Assembly: GCA_030374765.1 (NCBI GenBank)
Contig: JARGXX010000113.1
Location: 248,001 to 312,000, forward strand
Length of the DNA stretch: 64,000 bases
Direction of reading: 5' to 3'
From: Agarophyton chilense
Lineage: Eukaryota; Rhodophyta; Florideophyceae; Gracilariales; Gracilariaceae
Positions 1 through 11,300 of the stretch are shown one piece after another (the stretch's first letter is position 1; each line of letters starts with the position of its first letter). Made by a program: the position numbers and the translations under genes. The notes below the pieces were generated by a model. The model searched no databases. It saw nothing but the letters and a program-made list of their open reading frames with translations, and was not told where the DNA came from.

Positions 1-476
1 GTTTTGTTCACCCTGAACTGGTACTCGGCTTCCTCTTCACAACGGACTTTCGGCATGTCCGCTTGCACGATGGTGCGACAGTGCGTTGCCGAACGCCGAT
101 CCACAGGACAATGCAACCAACAATTATTCCACGAGACGTTGCGCGCGTTCTTATTGCACCTCCGGAAATCGGGGATCTTAGCGAACCTTCGGGCGTCGGG
201 ATACACACGACAGAACCTCTGATATTCTCCCACAGAGGACGGCAGAATGACATGGCGCACTGCCCGCGGATTCTATCCGATGGTATGGTCATAGCGGTCG
301 CCAGGGCGTTCATAAGCCCCTTTGTAGAACGAGGAGCTCCCTGCTTGGTTGGTCGAAGCCATGGCGCCGCCGCCCACTGGTTGGTTCGCCGGGAAATGGA
401 TAGGGAAACCGCCAGAAGCGACAAAGTCCGGAGGGAGAGCAGCGTATCCGACGGGCTTATACGGCGAGGGCGACAT
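1..476 (-). pseudogene. antisense accessory ORF of gypsy copy A, broken
   Basis: A reading frame opposite to pol starts at the ATG at 474-476 (MSPSPYKPVGY) and matches the frame at 12788 in copy B, with conservative differences for about 75 residues. An in-frame TAG follows HTIG. Beyond it the frame stays open to the window edge and contains a cysteine/histidine-rich stretch that could bind zinc. Copy B diverges after this point, so the two copies have different 3' halves. I do not recognise the protein. Confidence 0.45.
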
Positions 477-990
477 CGCGCGCGACCAATAGAGAAATAC
501 CACGATAGGAGGGAAAGAAGATGAAATTGAATCGGGTACGATGACCGACGTGACCCCGAATGGACGAAGCGCCCACAGTGGTTCACGGCGGACGACGCGC
601 GTAGGGTCGGCAAAGGAATAGCAAAGTATAGGAAAAAGGCGGTGAACACCTCCCCCCGGTGCGCGTACAGTACCTTAGGTGAGTTAATTGTCAACCTGGT
701 GCCAAGGGTCAGCTCATACGCACTGGTACCCCCGAGGATGTTGGCGATGCGACGCTGCGTCGCGCCTAATGATAACGAGAGAAACTAACCCCCGGATTAG
801 TCATAAGACACCGAAATGTCGGACACGGCACCGCTCGTGTCCAGGCCATTAGGACGCTGATGATCACGACGTTCTGACCCCGAAGGCAAGATTGGCAATT
901 CACCTATATAACTAATTACTGCCAGACCCCCAGGAGGGTTTAAGGCCATTTTGACTTCGCCGTGACAGTCGAATCCTAAGGAAGGAGATA

Positions 991-1436
991 TGTGAAGGAG
1001 CAACGATTAAGGTTGATTACTGTAAGCCGCCAGAGCCTGAGGGACCTTACAGACGCCACGTGGACTGACCGACCTGAGCTGGACACATTTAGATAATTGT
1101 TTTGTTTTATTTAGTGTGATAGAATAGCTGTACAGTGCCAGGGAAATCCCAGCGCCTCGCCATTGATATTTACCTGGCTTGAGTGACGCTTCTCCCTTAG
1201 AATCAGGTAGGCACCGTTCGGATACTAAATTACCACCTTTGGTACATTAGTTTCACCGATTTGTCTTCAAGCCATCGTTTACGTAGCTCAGACTTGTAGA
1301 ACTACGCAATAAACGCCAGCCCATTGCACCAAGTACTCTGGGAGAGTCGCCGTCAAGGATGAGAACCTTAGGACCCACTCTACCACGCTATCCCAGGTTA
1401 AGACCAATACGCTGACCTAACAGTCATTCCGTTACA
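991..1436 (+). repeat. LTR of gypsy copy A
   Basis: In reverse complement this 446-bp block starts TGTAACG and ends TTCACA, as do the LTRs at 11831-12275 and 20172-20616, and it aligns with both from end to end with scattered substitutions. By comparison with copy B it is the LTR downstream of pol. Confidence 0.85.
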
Positions 1437-1626
1437 GTCATTACCAATCACGCATCGTAAGTCTTTACCACTCACGTCTCCTACGTTATTAGTTGACAAC
1501 CTCAAGTCCACGACTTCTTCTACATTTTTCGCCCTGTTCTGTATCCCAATCGTGTCTTTTACACGCAGGAAAGCAGTAGTATACTTCGGGATCTCTCAGG
1601 GAGTCTGAAACAGGTCAGCGCGGCGA

Positions 1627-2519
1627 ATGGAAGGGCTGTTAGTCGTTCTGTTTAGAGTTGAAGACCTGAGAGGATTCACCTTTAGTTTCGGCGCAACTCA
1701 TGCGCTTCTCCTGAACATCTCTCCCATTACCTTGCCACCCAGAACATCGGACATAGAACCACCTTGTTTGCTAGTACACAGCTTCGGTTCTAACGATTCC
1801 AAATCTATTGCTCTCCTCCTTTTTCCGCTACGATCCTCCTCCTTCCAGTTCAGATAGTGAGCCGTCATTGAGCTCAGAACAGCCTCACAGTGCTCCTTAA
1901 TGACATCAGCTGTTAATTAAAAGAATGCTTGGTTTTGTCGTAGGTCGGCATTAACATATAGTTTCAGGTTTTCTGTTCCGAAGCTGAATTTAATGCTTGG
2001 AGAACACCCAGTCGAGGCTTTTCTCTTCGCACACCAAAGCCTCTTATTGAAGATACGATCGTTCTGCTTCATCTTTCTTCTCACTATTCGAAAGCGGTGC
2101 AAGACATAGAGGAACCCATGAATAGATTCTGTCGAGGATACGAAAACAATCATATCGTCTACCTCGCGTGAGCACCTCATCCCAGGATCACCGGGAGCCT
2201 TCTCTCCTACTCGTAATCACACGGAAAGAGCCTTATCTACTACTAGCACCCCCACGAAAGGAGCCATCTCGTGGTCTCGGTTATGGTTTTCGTCCAAAGA
2301 CCTCCGGACGTTGAGTACCACGGCCTGATCAATAACATGATCAACTACCGAAGGAACGATCTGGGAACTACCGAGAAAATGTACTTCACGAGCGGATACT
2401 CTTTTCATCACTTTTTCAATGACGTGATCCAGGACTGAATGCGCAACCTCATCGCTATCGAGCAACTTCACTCTTCGAGTTGACCTTCTTGGAGGCGGAG
2501 AAGATACGCATGAATTCAA
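1627..2519 (-). pseudogene. FAR1/FLYWCH-like zinc-finger ORF of MULE-L (decayed)
   Basis: Frames on the minus strand match E1 at 34832-35509. Shared strings include SVVDHVIDQAVVLNVR and VLHRFRIVRRKMKQN. In the less decayed MULE3 copy the same region shows paired cysteines, a tryptophan and a histidine spaced like FAR1/FLYWCH DNA-binding fingers. Here it is split over several frames with stops. The zinc-finger role is inferred from that pattern; the protein would be an accessory DNA-binding factor of the MULE. Confidence 0.5.
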
Positions 2520-2729
2520 GACCTCAACCTTGCTACAAACCAGTTCCTCAACGTCTCTCTGACATTTCTGTAGTATCCGTCCTGACGGAGATAGAAGACA
2601 ACTGCGACAGCTTTCGGTCTGCCGATAAGGGTGCTTGCGAAGAAGGGAAAAGTAAGCGATATAGCTACAACAATAGCGAGCTGGAAGATGGGGGTTGTAA
2701 CGCCCGACTCGCTAATGAGAGTAGTTAAT

Positions 2730-3175
2730 AGACTAGGGTCGTTGTTAAATGTACAACTACGTCGTAGCTCGTCCGGATCTTCGGTTTAATAATCCCGAGC
2801 AAGAAACAAGAGAGTTGTGAACCCATTGTGGTCTCCTTTACTTTGGAGTTGGAGCTTACCTCTGTACCATATGTACTGTGCACAGAGGTGACGGCCACAA
2901 ATTAATATCTATATATGAACCTTGGTTAGCCAAGTAGGCCCTTTACAGTATAAGGTAATCGGCTCTGATGGGCCTCGGTCTACGACGGGTGGACTTGCTT
3001 CCCCGTGGCTGTCAACTACACGCGCTGTTGCAAGCCAACTCGTACGTGAAACAAACAACCTCTGCGGGGCGTCGCTCATAACTCAACCCATGCCGTCACA
3101 GCCTTATATGAGTATCATCGTAGTTGGACGAAAGAAAATGATGCATCGGCTATCCAAAGGTGTAGAATAATACGA
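2730..3175. repeat. single arm of a foldback repeat inside MULE-L
   Basis: This stretch matches one arm of the inverted-repeat segment at 33518-34580 in E1, including the pieces around TCCTTTACTTTGGA and GTACTGTGCACAGAGGTGA. The other arm is absent. Because both MULEs carry it at the corresponding place, it was present before the two copies separated and MULE-L probably lost half. Confidence 0.6.
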
Positions 3176-3447
3176 TTGAGACGACCATTTTCTTTTAATT
3201 CCCTCCATAATTTTCACAATAAAATCATTCAGCTGCTCATCATATAGCTTGAATCGGTCATTATCCATGTCGGACGACTTCCCCTCCCACCTTCACTTCG
3301 CTACGTTGACTACATCATCGTGTGCCAGGAGAGTACGTGCAGAATTGTCGCCAGATCTGTCTGGTACTGTTTGTGAGGGATATCCAGTCACTTTCATTTT
3401 CTTCATCAGAAAATCACCACGTTCCATAACAGGACTGTAAATCTTCT

Positions 3448-3776
3448 TCAAACGGCACTTCCCCTGCTCCAAAACGTAATAGATGTGAGGGCGATGATGC
3501 CAGCGATACTGTTGAAGCTACTCTTAGATACTTGTTTCCTTTCGTAGAATTTGTGAGACATAAGAAAATGAACTATTCGACTCCTGGTTACCATCCACCT
3601 GTAATTGTCCGATAACGTAGCACTAAAACTTTTGGAAAAACTACGACCAAGAGCACATCCTTGATCCACAGCAATTCAGCCGCCGAAGGTATGACATAAC
3701 ACCCGCAGCTGTGTTCATCTCTCTGCAGAGAGTATTTCTTCACGTCAAGCATGTAATTCTTCTTTGAAAGAACCAC
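3448..3776 (-). pseudogene. Ulp1-like (C48) cysteine peptidase fragment of MULE-L
   Basis: The minus strand encodes MLDVKKYSLQRDEHSCGCYV and onward, the C-terminal part of an Ulp1-type fold: a glutamine, then SCG with the nucleophile cysteine, then a helix rich in Ala. The frame shifts shortly after. SUMO/NEDD8-type peptidases of this family use a His-Asp-Gln-Cys set; only Gln and Cys are visible in this piece. The join between KKNY and MLDV is uninterrupted here but holds the 10.6-kb insertion in E1. The fragment is not functional. Confidence 0.6.
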
Positions 3777-4689
3777 AGAACGCTCTCTATTCAGAATAGT
3801 ATATTCAAACGCTCGATTTAAGAATTATCAATACTTGAAAATTTCCAGCGTAAACTATCACTCAAAAAAGCGGGCTTCTCTTTTCTGTTCTATCTGCTTC
3901 CCGTCGAAACCTATCCTACAAAAACACCTCAATGCTGATTTTAAAGATTTTAATGGAAGAGAAAGAAATAGTTTGAACAGTCAGAGCCCGTCGCATTCAT
4001 TGAAAGTGACTCAAAAACCAGCTTAAGCATTTATTCTACGATTTGATCCTAATTCATGCATTTTGCGTCTATTTTGTTCGCATACTGTGTTAAATAGGTT
4101 TCAATGTCCCACAGATAAATCAGATCTCTTACATTGGCTTCTTGTCTATTGCGGCCGAAGTAAGAAGATCGCTGCATACATAAGCAGTCTTTTTTGAACT
4201 ATGAACAAAAACCACTCGGTTTACTTGACGGTCTTGCGCATAAACCTTTTTATAGTGGTCTGGATCAACTCCTGAAAATTACAGCTCGCACGTTTCTACC
4301 TGTAGTTCGAGGTGAATTTGAAGATTTCTTTGGAGCTCAGTGCACATCTTCGACAAAAGTCGGTCTTTATCTCTTCTAAATAGCTCTCAAAAACCGCATT
4401 CTACATCGAAAACAAAGTGAGCGTTAAAGCTATTAACATTTCAATATAATCGTTTTTTTCTATATTTGACCTTCATTTTACTTAATTTGAGAGCAAGAAA
4501 CAGGTAGAAGGGTGTGCCCAGAATCGATATGAGAGGTGTTGAAAAGGATGAAGGATTCGTAACTATCGATGTGATTCGGATTGTGAGATTTGGACGGGGA
4601 ATAAAATGTTGAAGTGCATCAGTTTATTCTCCGCAAAAAGTAGCGCCAAAAGTTTTGAAATGAATCTGGAAAATTGACGCCGGGTTATG

Positions 4690-4973
4690 GGCGTCACCTA
4701 CATCTTGAGGACTTGGCGCGAGGTGATTTGGGGAAAGGGGGGCTCGAGTTGCGGCCGGCTAGCGCATTGGACGTGGAGGAGAGAGGACGATGTGGACGAT
4801 GTGATTCGCCTGATGCGCATATGCGCAGAGAGCTCCATGCGAGCTCAGAGAGCGCACTCCGAGTTGGGGGCCACGGCGCATTGTACAGTATCTGAAATGC
4901 GGCCAGCATTTTAATTGGTCTACATCTAATCTATTTCATACATACCAGACGTCGTGTTTTCTGGCCTTCTGCC
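4690..4973 (-). repeat. terminal inverted repeat of MULE-L
   Basis: The stretch is the reverse complement of 7709-7995, the 5' TIR of E1, at roughly nine matches in ten. It contains GC-rich blocks around GAGTTGGGGGCCACGGCG and an AT-richer outer end. Confidence 0.8.
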
Positions 4974-4983
4974 GATGGGCCAT
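4974..4983. repeat. 10-bp direct repeat GATGGGCCAT, copy 1
   Basis: It lies directly outside the end of the MULE-L TIR and is repeated exactly at 7699-7708 outside the E1 TIR. MULEs make 8-11 bp target duplications. Confidence 0.6.
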
Positions 4984-5459
4984 ACCGGATGGCTTGAATC
5001 ATGCACACGTTTATGGTCATAATTGAACCTGTCCACTCACCAGCCGCGCCCCGCTAGCTAGATGGGCCTGTCTGTCACGAATATGCGTTCTACACTGCGT
5101 AATTCATTACGGGGGCATCCACGGCGGTTGCCGTGCCAGATCTCCAAGTTGAGAGAGCGTTTTGGCTCACCAACGCCGTGTCCAAGCAACGCCTGAACCG
5201 TTGTGCGACAGCAGGCGCCTACTTGGATTTGCTCGAATTAAAGGCGCCGTCAATGGTAACGCTCCCGCTTTGTGTGAGTGAGAACAGCGCGCGCTGTTGA
5301 CTCGCGACTGGCGCAAGGTGAAGCTTTTCTCAGTCTCGAACCAGTGTATCGGCATGTGTCCCGCATCCATTGCGCATGTGACGGTGAGGGCTGAATTCGG
5401 AGCAAGCATGGCCCTGATCGCGCCGACTGCTAGTCGTAACGCAGCGGGCATCGACGCTG

Positions 5460-5465
5460 TATAAA
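5460..5465 (+). promoter_or_regulatory. TATA box of the left G gene
   Basis: TATAAA lies about 160 bp before the ATG at 5624 and is conserved at the same distance in the inverted copy (49394-49399). It is the best candidate core promoter and would put the transcript start near 5490. Confidence 0.55.
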
Positions 5466-5623
5466 GAGTTGCGGGCTGGCGCAGCACAGCCACTCCCACT
5501 TGCATCGCCATCAACTCAAGCAGCCCGCTTATTGTGTGTGTCCTCAGCCTTCCTTGCGCAGTGTCTTCCGGAATCCAGCAATTCGGTTGCGCATATCATA
5601 TCACTCACTCATTCGTTGAAGCA

Positions 5624-6625
5624 ATGGTGAAGAGTCATCATTCTATGAACATGTCGGTGTCAACCGTGTGGAGGACGGCGGTGTGCGTTGTTGCGCTTGC
5701 AGCATGCAGTGGTGTGGTGGGCGCACAGGCCGGCGAGGCGCAGGGGTGCCAGATAACGGATACATCGTGCCCGTGTCTAGAGGTGGAATCGGCAAAGCTG
5801 TGCATGCAACACGAAGGAAACGACAAGTGTGTGTTGGGCACATGCAAGCCGTCGTACCGGTGCGACTGCCTGGGCTACGAAAGGTGCAAGCGAGCCAGCT
5901 GCGCATTGTACACAACCAACACAGACGCCATCCCGAGCGAGAGCGAACTGTTCGGCTGTCACCTTACGCCGGACGCCGGGACATGCACCAAGTTCGAGCA
6001 GGTGATGGACACAACGGACGCCGCGCTGAACGCGTACACGGAAGTGGACTTGGCCAACGACGCGGCCATGCTGGTGAGCATGGAGGCGTACAGAATGGTG
6101 GCGGAAATCGAAGCAGATGTGATTGCGGTGAACGACGTGCTGAAGACGGCCGAGGCACTGAGGCCGCACATGAGCTTGGAGGAAAGCGTTGCCATCGAAA
6201 AAGAAGCGGAAACAGTGGTGGAGCTCGGGGTGGAATCCGGGCGTCTGGCCGGGATTGCGAGCCAGAACGCGGCGGAGGTGTACAAGGCCAGTCGGGAGGT
6301 GCTGATTTTGAAGAACGAGGCGGTGGCGGCAGAAGGCGAAGCGAAGAAGGGCGAGCAGACGCTCCGAGAGAAGGAAAAGAAGGCGCAGGAGAAGGGGGGG
6401 GAATGCGTGGAGTGTGGGGCGCTGAGGGCGGAGTGGGAAAGGTTGGAGAAGACGCGACGCGACGCTGCCAAGAAGGCCGGGGAGTCGGCAAAGAAAAGTC
6501 GCGAGAAGCGCCGGAAGGCGGTGGAGCACGGTCGCGTGGTGCAGGGCAACCGCGGCAAGTCGCAGCAGGCCAAGGCGCGGCTGCTTGCTGTGGTGGAGGG
6601 CGTGAGGAAGCGGGCGTCAAAGTAG
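5624..6625 (+). CDS. secreted cysteine-rich / coiled-coil protein, G copy 1
   Basis: This intact 333-residue single-exon frame starts at the ATG at 5624; the same frame is open back to 5534 but with no earlier ATG. Residues 1-34 form a signal peptide with a hydrophobic core (VCVVALAAC) and a likely cut after VVGA. Residues 42-121 hold twelve cysteines, a compact disulphide-type domain. From about 180 to the end the chain is Glu/Lys/Ala-rich, predicted helical and coiled coil, with a lone CVEC at 261-264 and a strongly basic tail. The copy at 48234-49235 differs at about five residues and is also intact, which suggests selection or recent duplication. I do not recognise the family; secretion to the wall or surface is inferred. 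AATAAA at 6729-6734 may be its polyadenylation signal. Confidence 0.85.
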   Translation: MVKSHHSMNMSVSTVWRTAVCVVALAACSGVVGAQAGEAQGCQITDTSCPCLEVESAKLCMQHEGNDKCVLGTCKPSYRCDCLGYERCKRASCALYTTNTDAIPSESELFGCHLTPDAGTCTKFEQVMDTTDAALNAYTEVDLANDAAMLVSMEAYRMVAEIEADVIAVNDVLKTAEALRPHMSLEESVAIEKEAETVVELGVESGRLAGIASQNAAEVYKASREVLILKNEAVAAEGEAKKGEQTLREKEKKAQEKGGECVECGALRAEWERLEKTRRDAAKKAGESAKKSREKRRKAVEHGRVVQGNRGKSQQAKARLLAVVEGVRKRASK

Positions 6626-7380
6626 AAGTGGGCAAGGCCTCGTGTGAGGCGGAGGAACGGAGCAATCTAAAAGTTGTGCTATAAAGTATGGAGTTTGATG
6701 GTAAAGCACGAGCGGGACGTGTAGGGCGAATAAACGAATCGCGATGGTGTATGGATTCAAAGAGCTCATTGTTCACAAAGGGCCAGTGGCATTGTGCTCC
6801 TAGTGTAGTTGTGTGTGAGTTGTGTGTGAATTGTGCGCGATGTTGCTATTGTAGACAAAAGTGCCGTGTGTAAGAGGCAGTGCAAACGCATCGCAATGCT
6901 TAACCACTAATCTATGCTGGTCTCCTTTGCATTGAGCATTCAGATCGCACCAATGTCAAGCATTGGGCAGCATCTTTAGTTCGGGGACTGGAAGGTAGTC
7001 TAGTGTTGAAAAGTTGAATCGATATAGGTAGTTTTCTTGGTCACAAGATACAGTTTGCCCGGCAGCTCCGGAGTGCTCATCTCGGCCGTTTGTCGTATGT
7101 AGTTATGTTTTGACCAATGTTCAACTGTGATGCGGTCATGAGCAGCGAAACGCCAAAGTCCAAAAGTCCAAATGAAAACAAATCGCGGCGACATGAAGCT
7201 TCGGAATCGGAAACAAGTTTGTACCGCCTTCGAAACGCTTTTTCTTAATGTTTACAAACATACTGGCTCATTCGAAACTAGATTGCTAGGTTGCAGTGGA
7301 ACATACGTCAGTTTTTACGCATACTCACCATATTCAAGTGTGTCCTCTTTTGAGCTCGCCCACCTTTCTAAAAGCGCGCA
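6626..7380. other. non-coding flank of the left G gene
   Basis: The 3' side of the G gene is almost identical to 47480-48233 in reverse. No convincing gene was seen, only short chance frames. Confidence 0.5.
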
Positions 7381-7708
7381 TCTACGGCATTGAAAGCAAG
7401 CATTCGTCGCGTGTACAAAAACGGTGAGCGCGGATTCTCATGTCAACAACTATCCGCGTCGCAAACACCGCTAAGCGCTTCCAATGGTTTCTCTCCATCG
7501 GCCTCGCGTAGAAGCCGCCCTGGAATTCGGGGAACTTTTGTTCGAATGTCGTGGAGCAGACACAAAGACAGTTGGCGGCCGCTATGTAAAGTTGGAGTCC
7601 TCATCGCGGAACATAATCGGTGGAGATTTGGTTATGGAGGTGATACGCGCGGAACAGCATGTCACCATTGTGCTGCACCTCTGGGTGCTGGGTTGTGGGA
7701 TGGGCCAT
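7381..7708 (+). pseudogene. conserved reading frame at the G/MULE boundary, unidentified
   Basis: One plus frame, running from about 7435 through MVSLHRPRVEAALEFGELL, is matched in the inverted copy (47115-47435, minus) with mostly conservative differences: V/I, D/E, K/Q. Nucleotide identity here is clearly lower than in the rest of G. It has no good start and runs into the MULE TIR, so it is probably a piece of an older host gene. I cannot name it. Confidence 0.3.
7699..7708. repeat. 10-bp direct repeat GATGGGCCAT, copy 2
   Basis: Exact repeat of 4974-4983, abutting the first base of the E1 TIR. Confidence 0.6.
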
Positions 7709-7995
7709 GGCAAAAAGCCAAAATACACGACGTCTGGTATGTATGAAATAGATTAGATGTAGACCAATTAAAATGCTGGCCGCATTTCAGATACTGTACA
7801 ATGCGCCGTGGCCCCCAACTCGGAGTGCGCTCTCTGAGCTCGCATGGAGCTCTCTGCGCATATGCGCATCAGGCGAATCACATCGTCCACATCGTCCTCT
7901 CTCCCTCCTAGTCCAATCTAGCCGGCCGCAGCTCTAGCACCCTTTCCCAAAATCACCTCGCACCAAGTCTCAAGATGTAGGTGACGCCCATAATC
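7709..7995 (+). repeat. 5' TIR of E1
   Basis: The reverse complement matches the split 3' TIR (39218-39404 plus 47058-47152) and the MULE-L TIR. The outer 100 bp are AT-rich; the inner part has blocks such as CCCCCAACTCGGAGTGCG and CCGGCGTCAATTTTCC. Confidence 0.8.
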
Positions 7996-8203
7996 CGGCG
8001 TCAATTTTCCAGATTCATTTCCAAACTTTTGGCGCTACTTTTTGGCGAGAATAAACTGATGCACTTCAACATTTTATTCCCCGTCCAAATCTCACAATCC
8101 GAATCACATCGATAATTACGAATCTTTCATTCCCTTCAACACATCTCATATCGATTCTGAGCACTCGTTGCTATTTCTCTCATGCTTTCAAATTAAATAA
8201 AAC

Positions 8204-8392
8204 ATTTCCGGCAGATAATTCAGGTGAACAAAAGACCATGTCAGCTAGGACTATTCATTATAGAGTAAAAACCAGTATTACTCTCTCTATACTTAAGGAG
8301 AATAACACGTAAGCGTAAGGAAGTAGAATTGTATTCTCAAGTAGTCACGTAAACAAGAAAAAGATACGTATTAAAATAAAAAGACAAATACA
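8204..8392 (-). repeat. 3' LTR of the copia element (left)
   Basis: It aligns with 21350-21570: shared strings are CAGGTGAA at the start and AAGATACGTATT near the end. It carries many substitutions and short indels, so the insertion is old. The right boundary is uncertain by about 15 bp. Confidence 0.7.
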
Positions 8393-8396
8393 TACG

Positions 8397-11300
8397 TTAT
8401 AGAGATCTTTTTTCGACTGCTACGGGATCAACACGGAGAGATGTTCGATGTGATTTGAAGAGGTCTCCAAGCGACTTTTTAAATATGTCGGCGCGGCTTT
8501 GTTTAGAAGAATCGTAATGAATTAAAATGACACCTTTACTGACAGCATTCAAGACATGGTGATCTCTAAGTTCAATATGCTTTACTTTTCTCATTCCAAA
8601 GTCGGATTGTGTCCATGAGATCGCGCCAAGTTTGTTGTGATACGAAGTACAAGGAAAGTATATATTCAGTTTTATTTCATTAAAAACGTTCTTTGGTCAA
8701 GAAAGTTGCTTCATGTATTCAGATGTGTCGTCGAATTCGGCTTCAATATTTGAAAGAGCGGTTTATTTCTAAAGTTTTGAGCTCCAGATTACAGGAATAC
8801 TTCTAATTGTGATAAAAAATCTCTTTCTTGAGCGACGCTTTTCTAAACCACGGCCGTGATCGTCATCTGACCAGGAAAACACAGAAATAGATGCACTCCT
8901 AGTAATTCACATCCGTAGTTCTTAGTACCAATCAAATATCGGACGACTGTTTTCATGCACTGCCAGTGTTCCGGTAGAATTTTTGATGCATACTTTCCTG
9001 ACATGGAGACAGCAGTTACCAAATCATGACTTGTGCGTGTACTATGAAATAAAAGCGAACCAAGGACTCTTTTGTAGGGTGCATTCATCATGGAAGCACA
9101 TTCCTGGGCACTGGGTACATCTACATCCAAAGTATCATTCAGGCAGTGGGTTTGCGGCAACTGAGTGGTGGGAGAAAGGGTTTAGGTCAAATTGCCCAGG
9201 TAGATGACCTCCTTAATGAGTGTTTTTTGGTGCAAGATGATTCTATCGATTTCTTCTGTGATACACACGCCAAGATAAAGGTACTTTTCGCCATGATCCG
9301 AGATGTCATATTGTGCGGCAAGCTTACTTTTCACCCAGGCCGTCAAATGAGAGGGTCCGAAAATAATGAAATCATTCACATACGCCATAACAATTACTGT
9401 GGTAGTACCATTACCCATCATGAATACGCACGACGCAGACTGCAGTACGTGGAAACCAATGGAACAGAGGAATGCAGATAGGTTCTGAAACCAAAGTCTT
9501 GGGGCTTCTTTTTTCCCATACGAAGATTTGACAAGCTTCACAAGACGTCCATCGGCCTCCGTAACGTCCGGAATTCGGGGAAGCTGGATCCAGACTATAT
9601 TTTCAGCGAGCATGGAGGCATGCAAAAACGCTCCTATGACACCGACTTGTTGACAATCACAATTCATGGCAGTTGCTAAAACCATCATTACACGGAAGAT
9701 TTCAAAATTTAGCACCGGAGCGTAAAGGCTGTTTTTATGGAGATGGTCTGAAAGTTTCCTCAGGCCACAATTCGGGCTTCGAAATGCAATGGTTTTCCAT
9801 TGTGGTCATGTTCCAGACGGATGTAAGTTTTAAAAGGATTAGGTGGTCGTGATCAGGGGTAGCATCTTCATATGTACCGAGATTACATATAATGTCAAAT
9901 TCAGTGCGGATCGCTTCCATCCAGTGAATGGCTTCGGGTGATGCGAGCGCTTTACGTAACGTCGGCTCTTCTGATGTATCGATTTCCTCAGGGAGAGCAC
10001 GAACTGTATTTGCAACTTCGGATTCAAAATCAGAGGTATATCCCCCCAGATCTGGATCATATGTTGAGGGCTTCTCTAGATAGTGCGTGAGACCATTACT
10101 GCTAGCAATGCTAGATAATTCATTTTCATCTTCATCCTGTAAGGGTGAGGTTGGAACACCAGCAGCTGTAGGAGAAGAGTCATCATCATTGTCCCCAGAC
10201 TCTTGTCCCCCTAAAGATGAATTCGTATCATTATGAGTCAAAACTACGTTCGGAGAGGAGCCAGTCTCATGAATTTGGGACAAACCTGGAATTTCGTCTT
10301 CGATGAATCGCACGTGTTTCATGATAGATATGCCGTTTTTGTGAAGATTTTGTACACACCACCTCGAACTTGGCCAAGATTGATTCGTTGGACAAGACGA
10401 GGTTGCATCTTTCTGCGATCACTGGGATTGTCCTCAACTAATGCGCGACAGTCAAAAGGGCGAAGACGCTTAACAGCGTGTGGAAGCTCTCCGAGTAATT
10501 GAACGAAAGCCATGCGTCCTGTACTGCGATGTATATTAACATTATTACGGAAAGTGACATGATCAAGGGCATGGTGCCAAAAGCAAAACGGCAGATGTAC
10601 CTGGTCAAGAAATGCACGTATCGAACCCATTGGAATACTAATGCTGCGTTCTGCCAGGCCATTACAAGATGGCGTGTAGGCAGACGTCGTGATAATTTCG
10701 ATACCGTTACGCAGTTTACATACTCAAGAAGGATACCCGAGGCGTTCGAGTTTCGTACAATGGGAGAAGCAAACAAATAGCGCGTATAATCGTCTACAAT
10801 AACCATGAAGTAGACAAGAACATTCTATGATTCTGTTCCAGTGAATGCTATGTCTATGTGAAGATGACCGGCTCTTGTGGCCGAAGTGAGAGACCCTCGA
10901 AAAGTGCGACGGTACTTCCCACTCACACAAGATAGGCAGTTCGGAGTTTGTTGAGTTGATCCAGACAAAATATGCTTCTGAAGTAGTGCTTTAACTTCAG
11001 ATTTTGATGCACTGTGTTCAAAGCGATTAAGTCATGTCGAAACACTCTTCGGAGTCAAATCAATTTCAAATGGTTCATTTTCCCTTTCAGAGTCAGAAAC
11101 CCCAATAGAATCAGATTTGCACTCTAAGTTTGTATCAGAGATGAGCTCATGAGTGCGTTCCATCATGGCTTTTGTGTGACTAGACCTACTTTGATTCATT
11201 GGCCGAAATGTGAAGGTACACTCTCCAGGTATGTAGTACAGCCCATCTGAGTTCTTTAGAGGACTGCAAATGATTCTCAGATTGTCGTAGAGGTTCATGA

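Larger units (their letters stand above)
1..1436 (+). mobile_element. Ty3/gypsy retrotransposon, copy A (3' end only)
   Basis: The reverse complement of this stretch matches 11831 to about 13030, the 3' LTR and LTR-proximal part of gypsy copy B, along almost its whole length. Pol would therefore read on the plus strand and lie to the left of the window. The element interrupts MULE-L: the sequence after 1436 continues the MULE, matching 35.65-35.9 kb in reverse. The five bases after the LTR are GTCAT, and the equivalent uninterrupted place in E1 reads ATGAC, so GTCAT is the likely target duplication; its left copy is outside the window. Confidence 0.85.
1437..4973 (-). mobile_element. Mutator-like element MULE-L, 5' part, minus orientation
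   Basis: The reverse complement matches E1 piece by piece: its TIR (7709-8200), its leader and peptidase region (21.6-22.3 and 32.93-33.3 kb) and its middle ORF (34.8-35.9 kb). The outer end, TTCTGCC at 4967-4973, is followed by the 10 bp GATGGGCCAT. The transposase part is missing because gypsy copy A interrupts the element at 1437. It lacks both the copia and the 10.6-kb insertion found in E1, so it serves as an empty site for each of them. Confidence 0.85.
4974..7708. repeat. segment G, left copy
   Basis: This 2.7-kb block between two MULE ends contains one intact gene (5624-6625). Its reverse complement recurs at 47153-49820. Identity looks very high from about 5050 to 7480 and falls towards the E1 boundary. 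The block begins and ends with the same 10 bp, GATGGGCCAT (4974-4983 and 7699-7708), each directly outside a MULE TIR, as expected for target duplications of one MULE insertion site that has been rearranged or tandemly multiplied. Confidence 0.75.

Noticed and set aside
5668..6684. Long plus frame of 338 codons overlapping the G gene in another phase, and its minus-strand shadows
   Set aside because: The composition is extreme (Gly/Arg/Glu or Pro/Ser/Arg), it has no signal or domain, and it exists only because the G coding region is GC-rich at third positions. The 333-residue frame has the signal peptide, cysteine domain and coiled coil.
8223..8392. TG...CA boundaries for the copia LTR at TGAAC and ACA
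   Set aside because: Homology between the two LTRs continues about 20 bp farther out, and the AAAAC duplication fits the wider limits; the inner limits leave unexplained sequence on both sides compared with the empty site.
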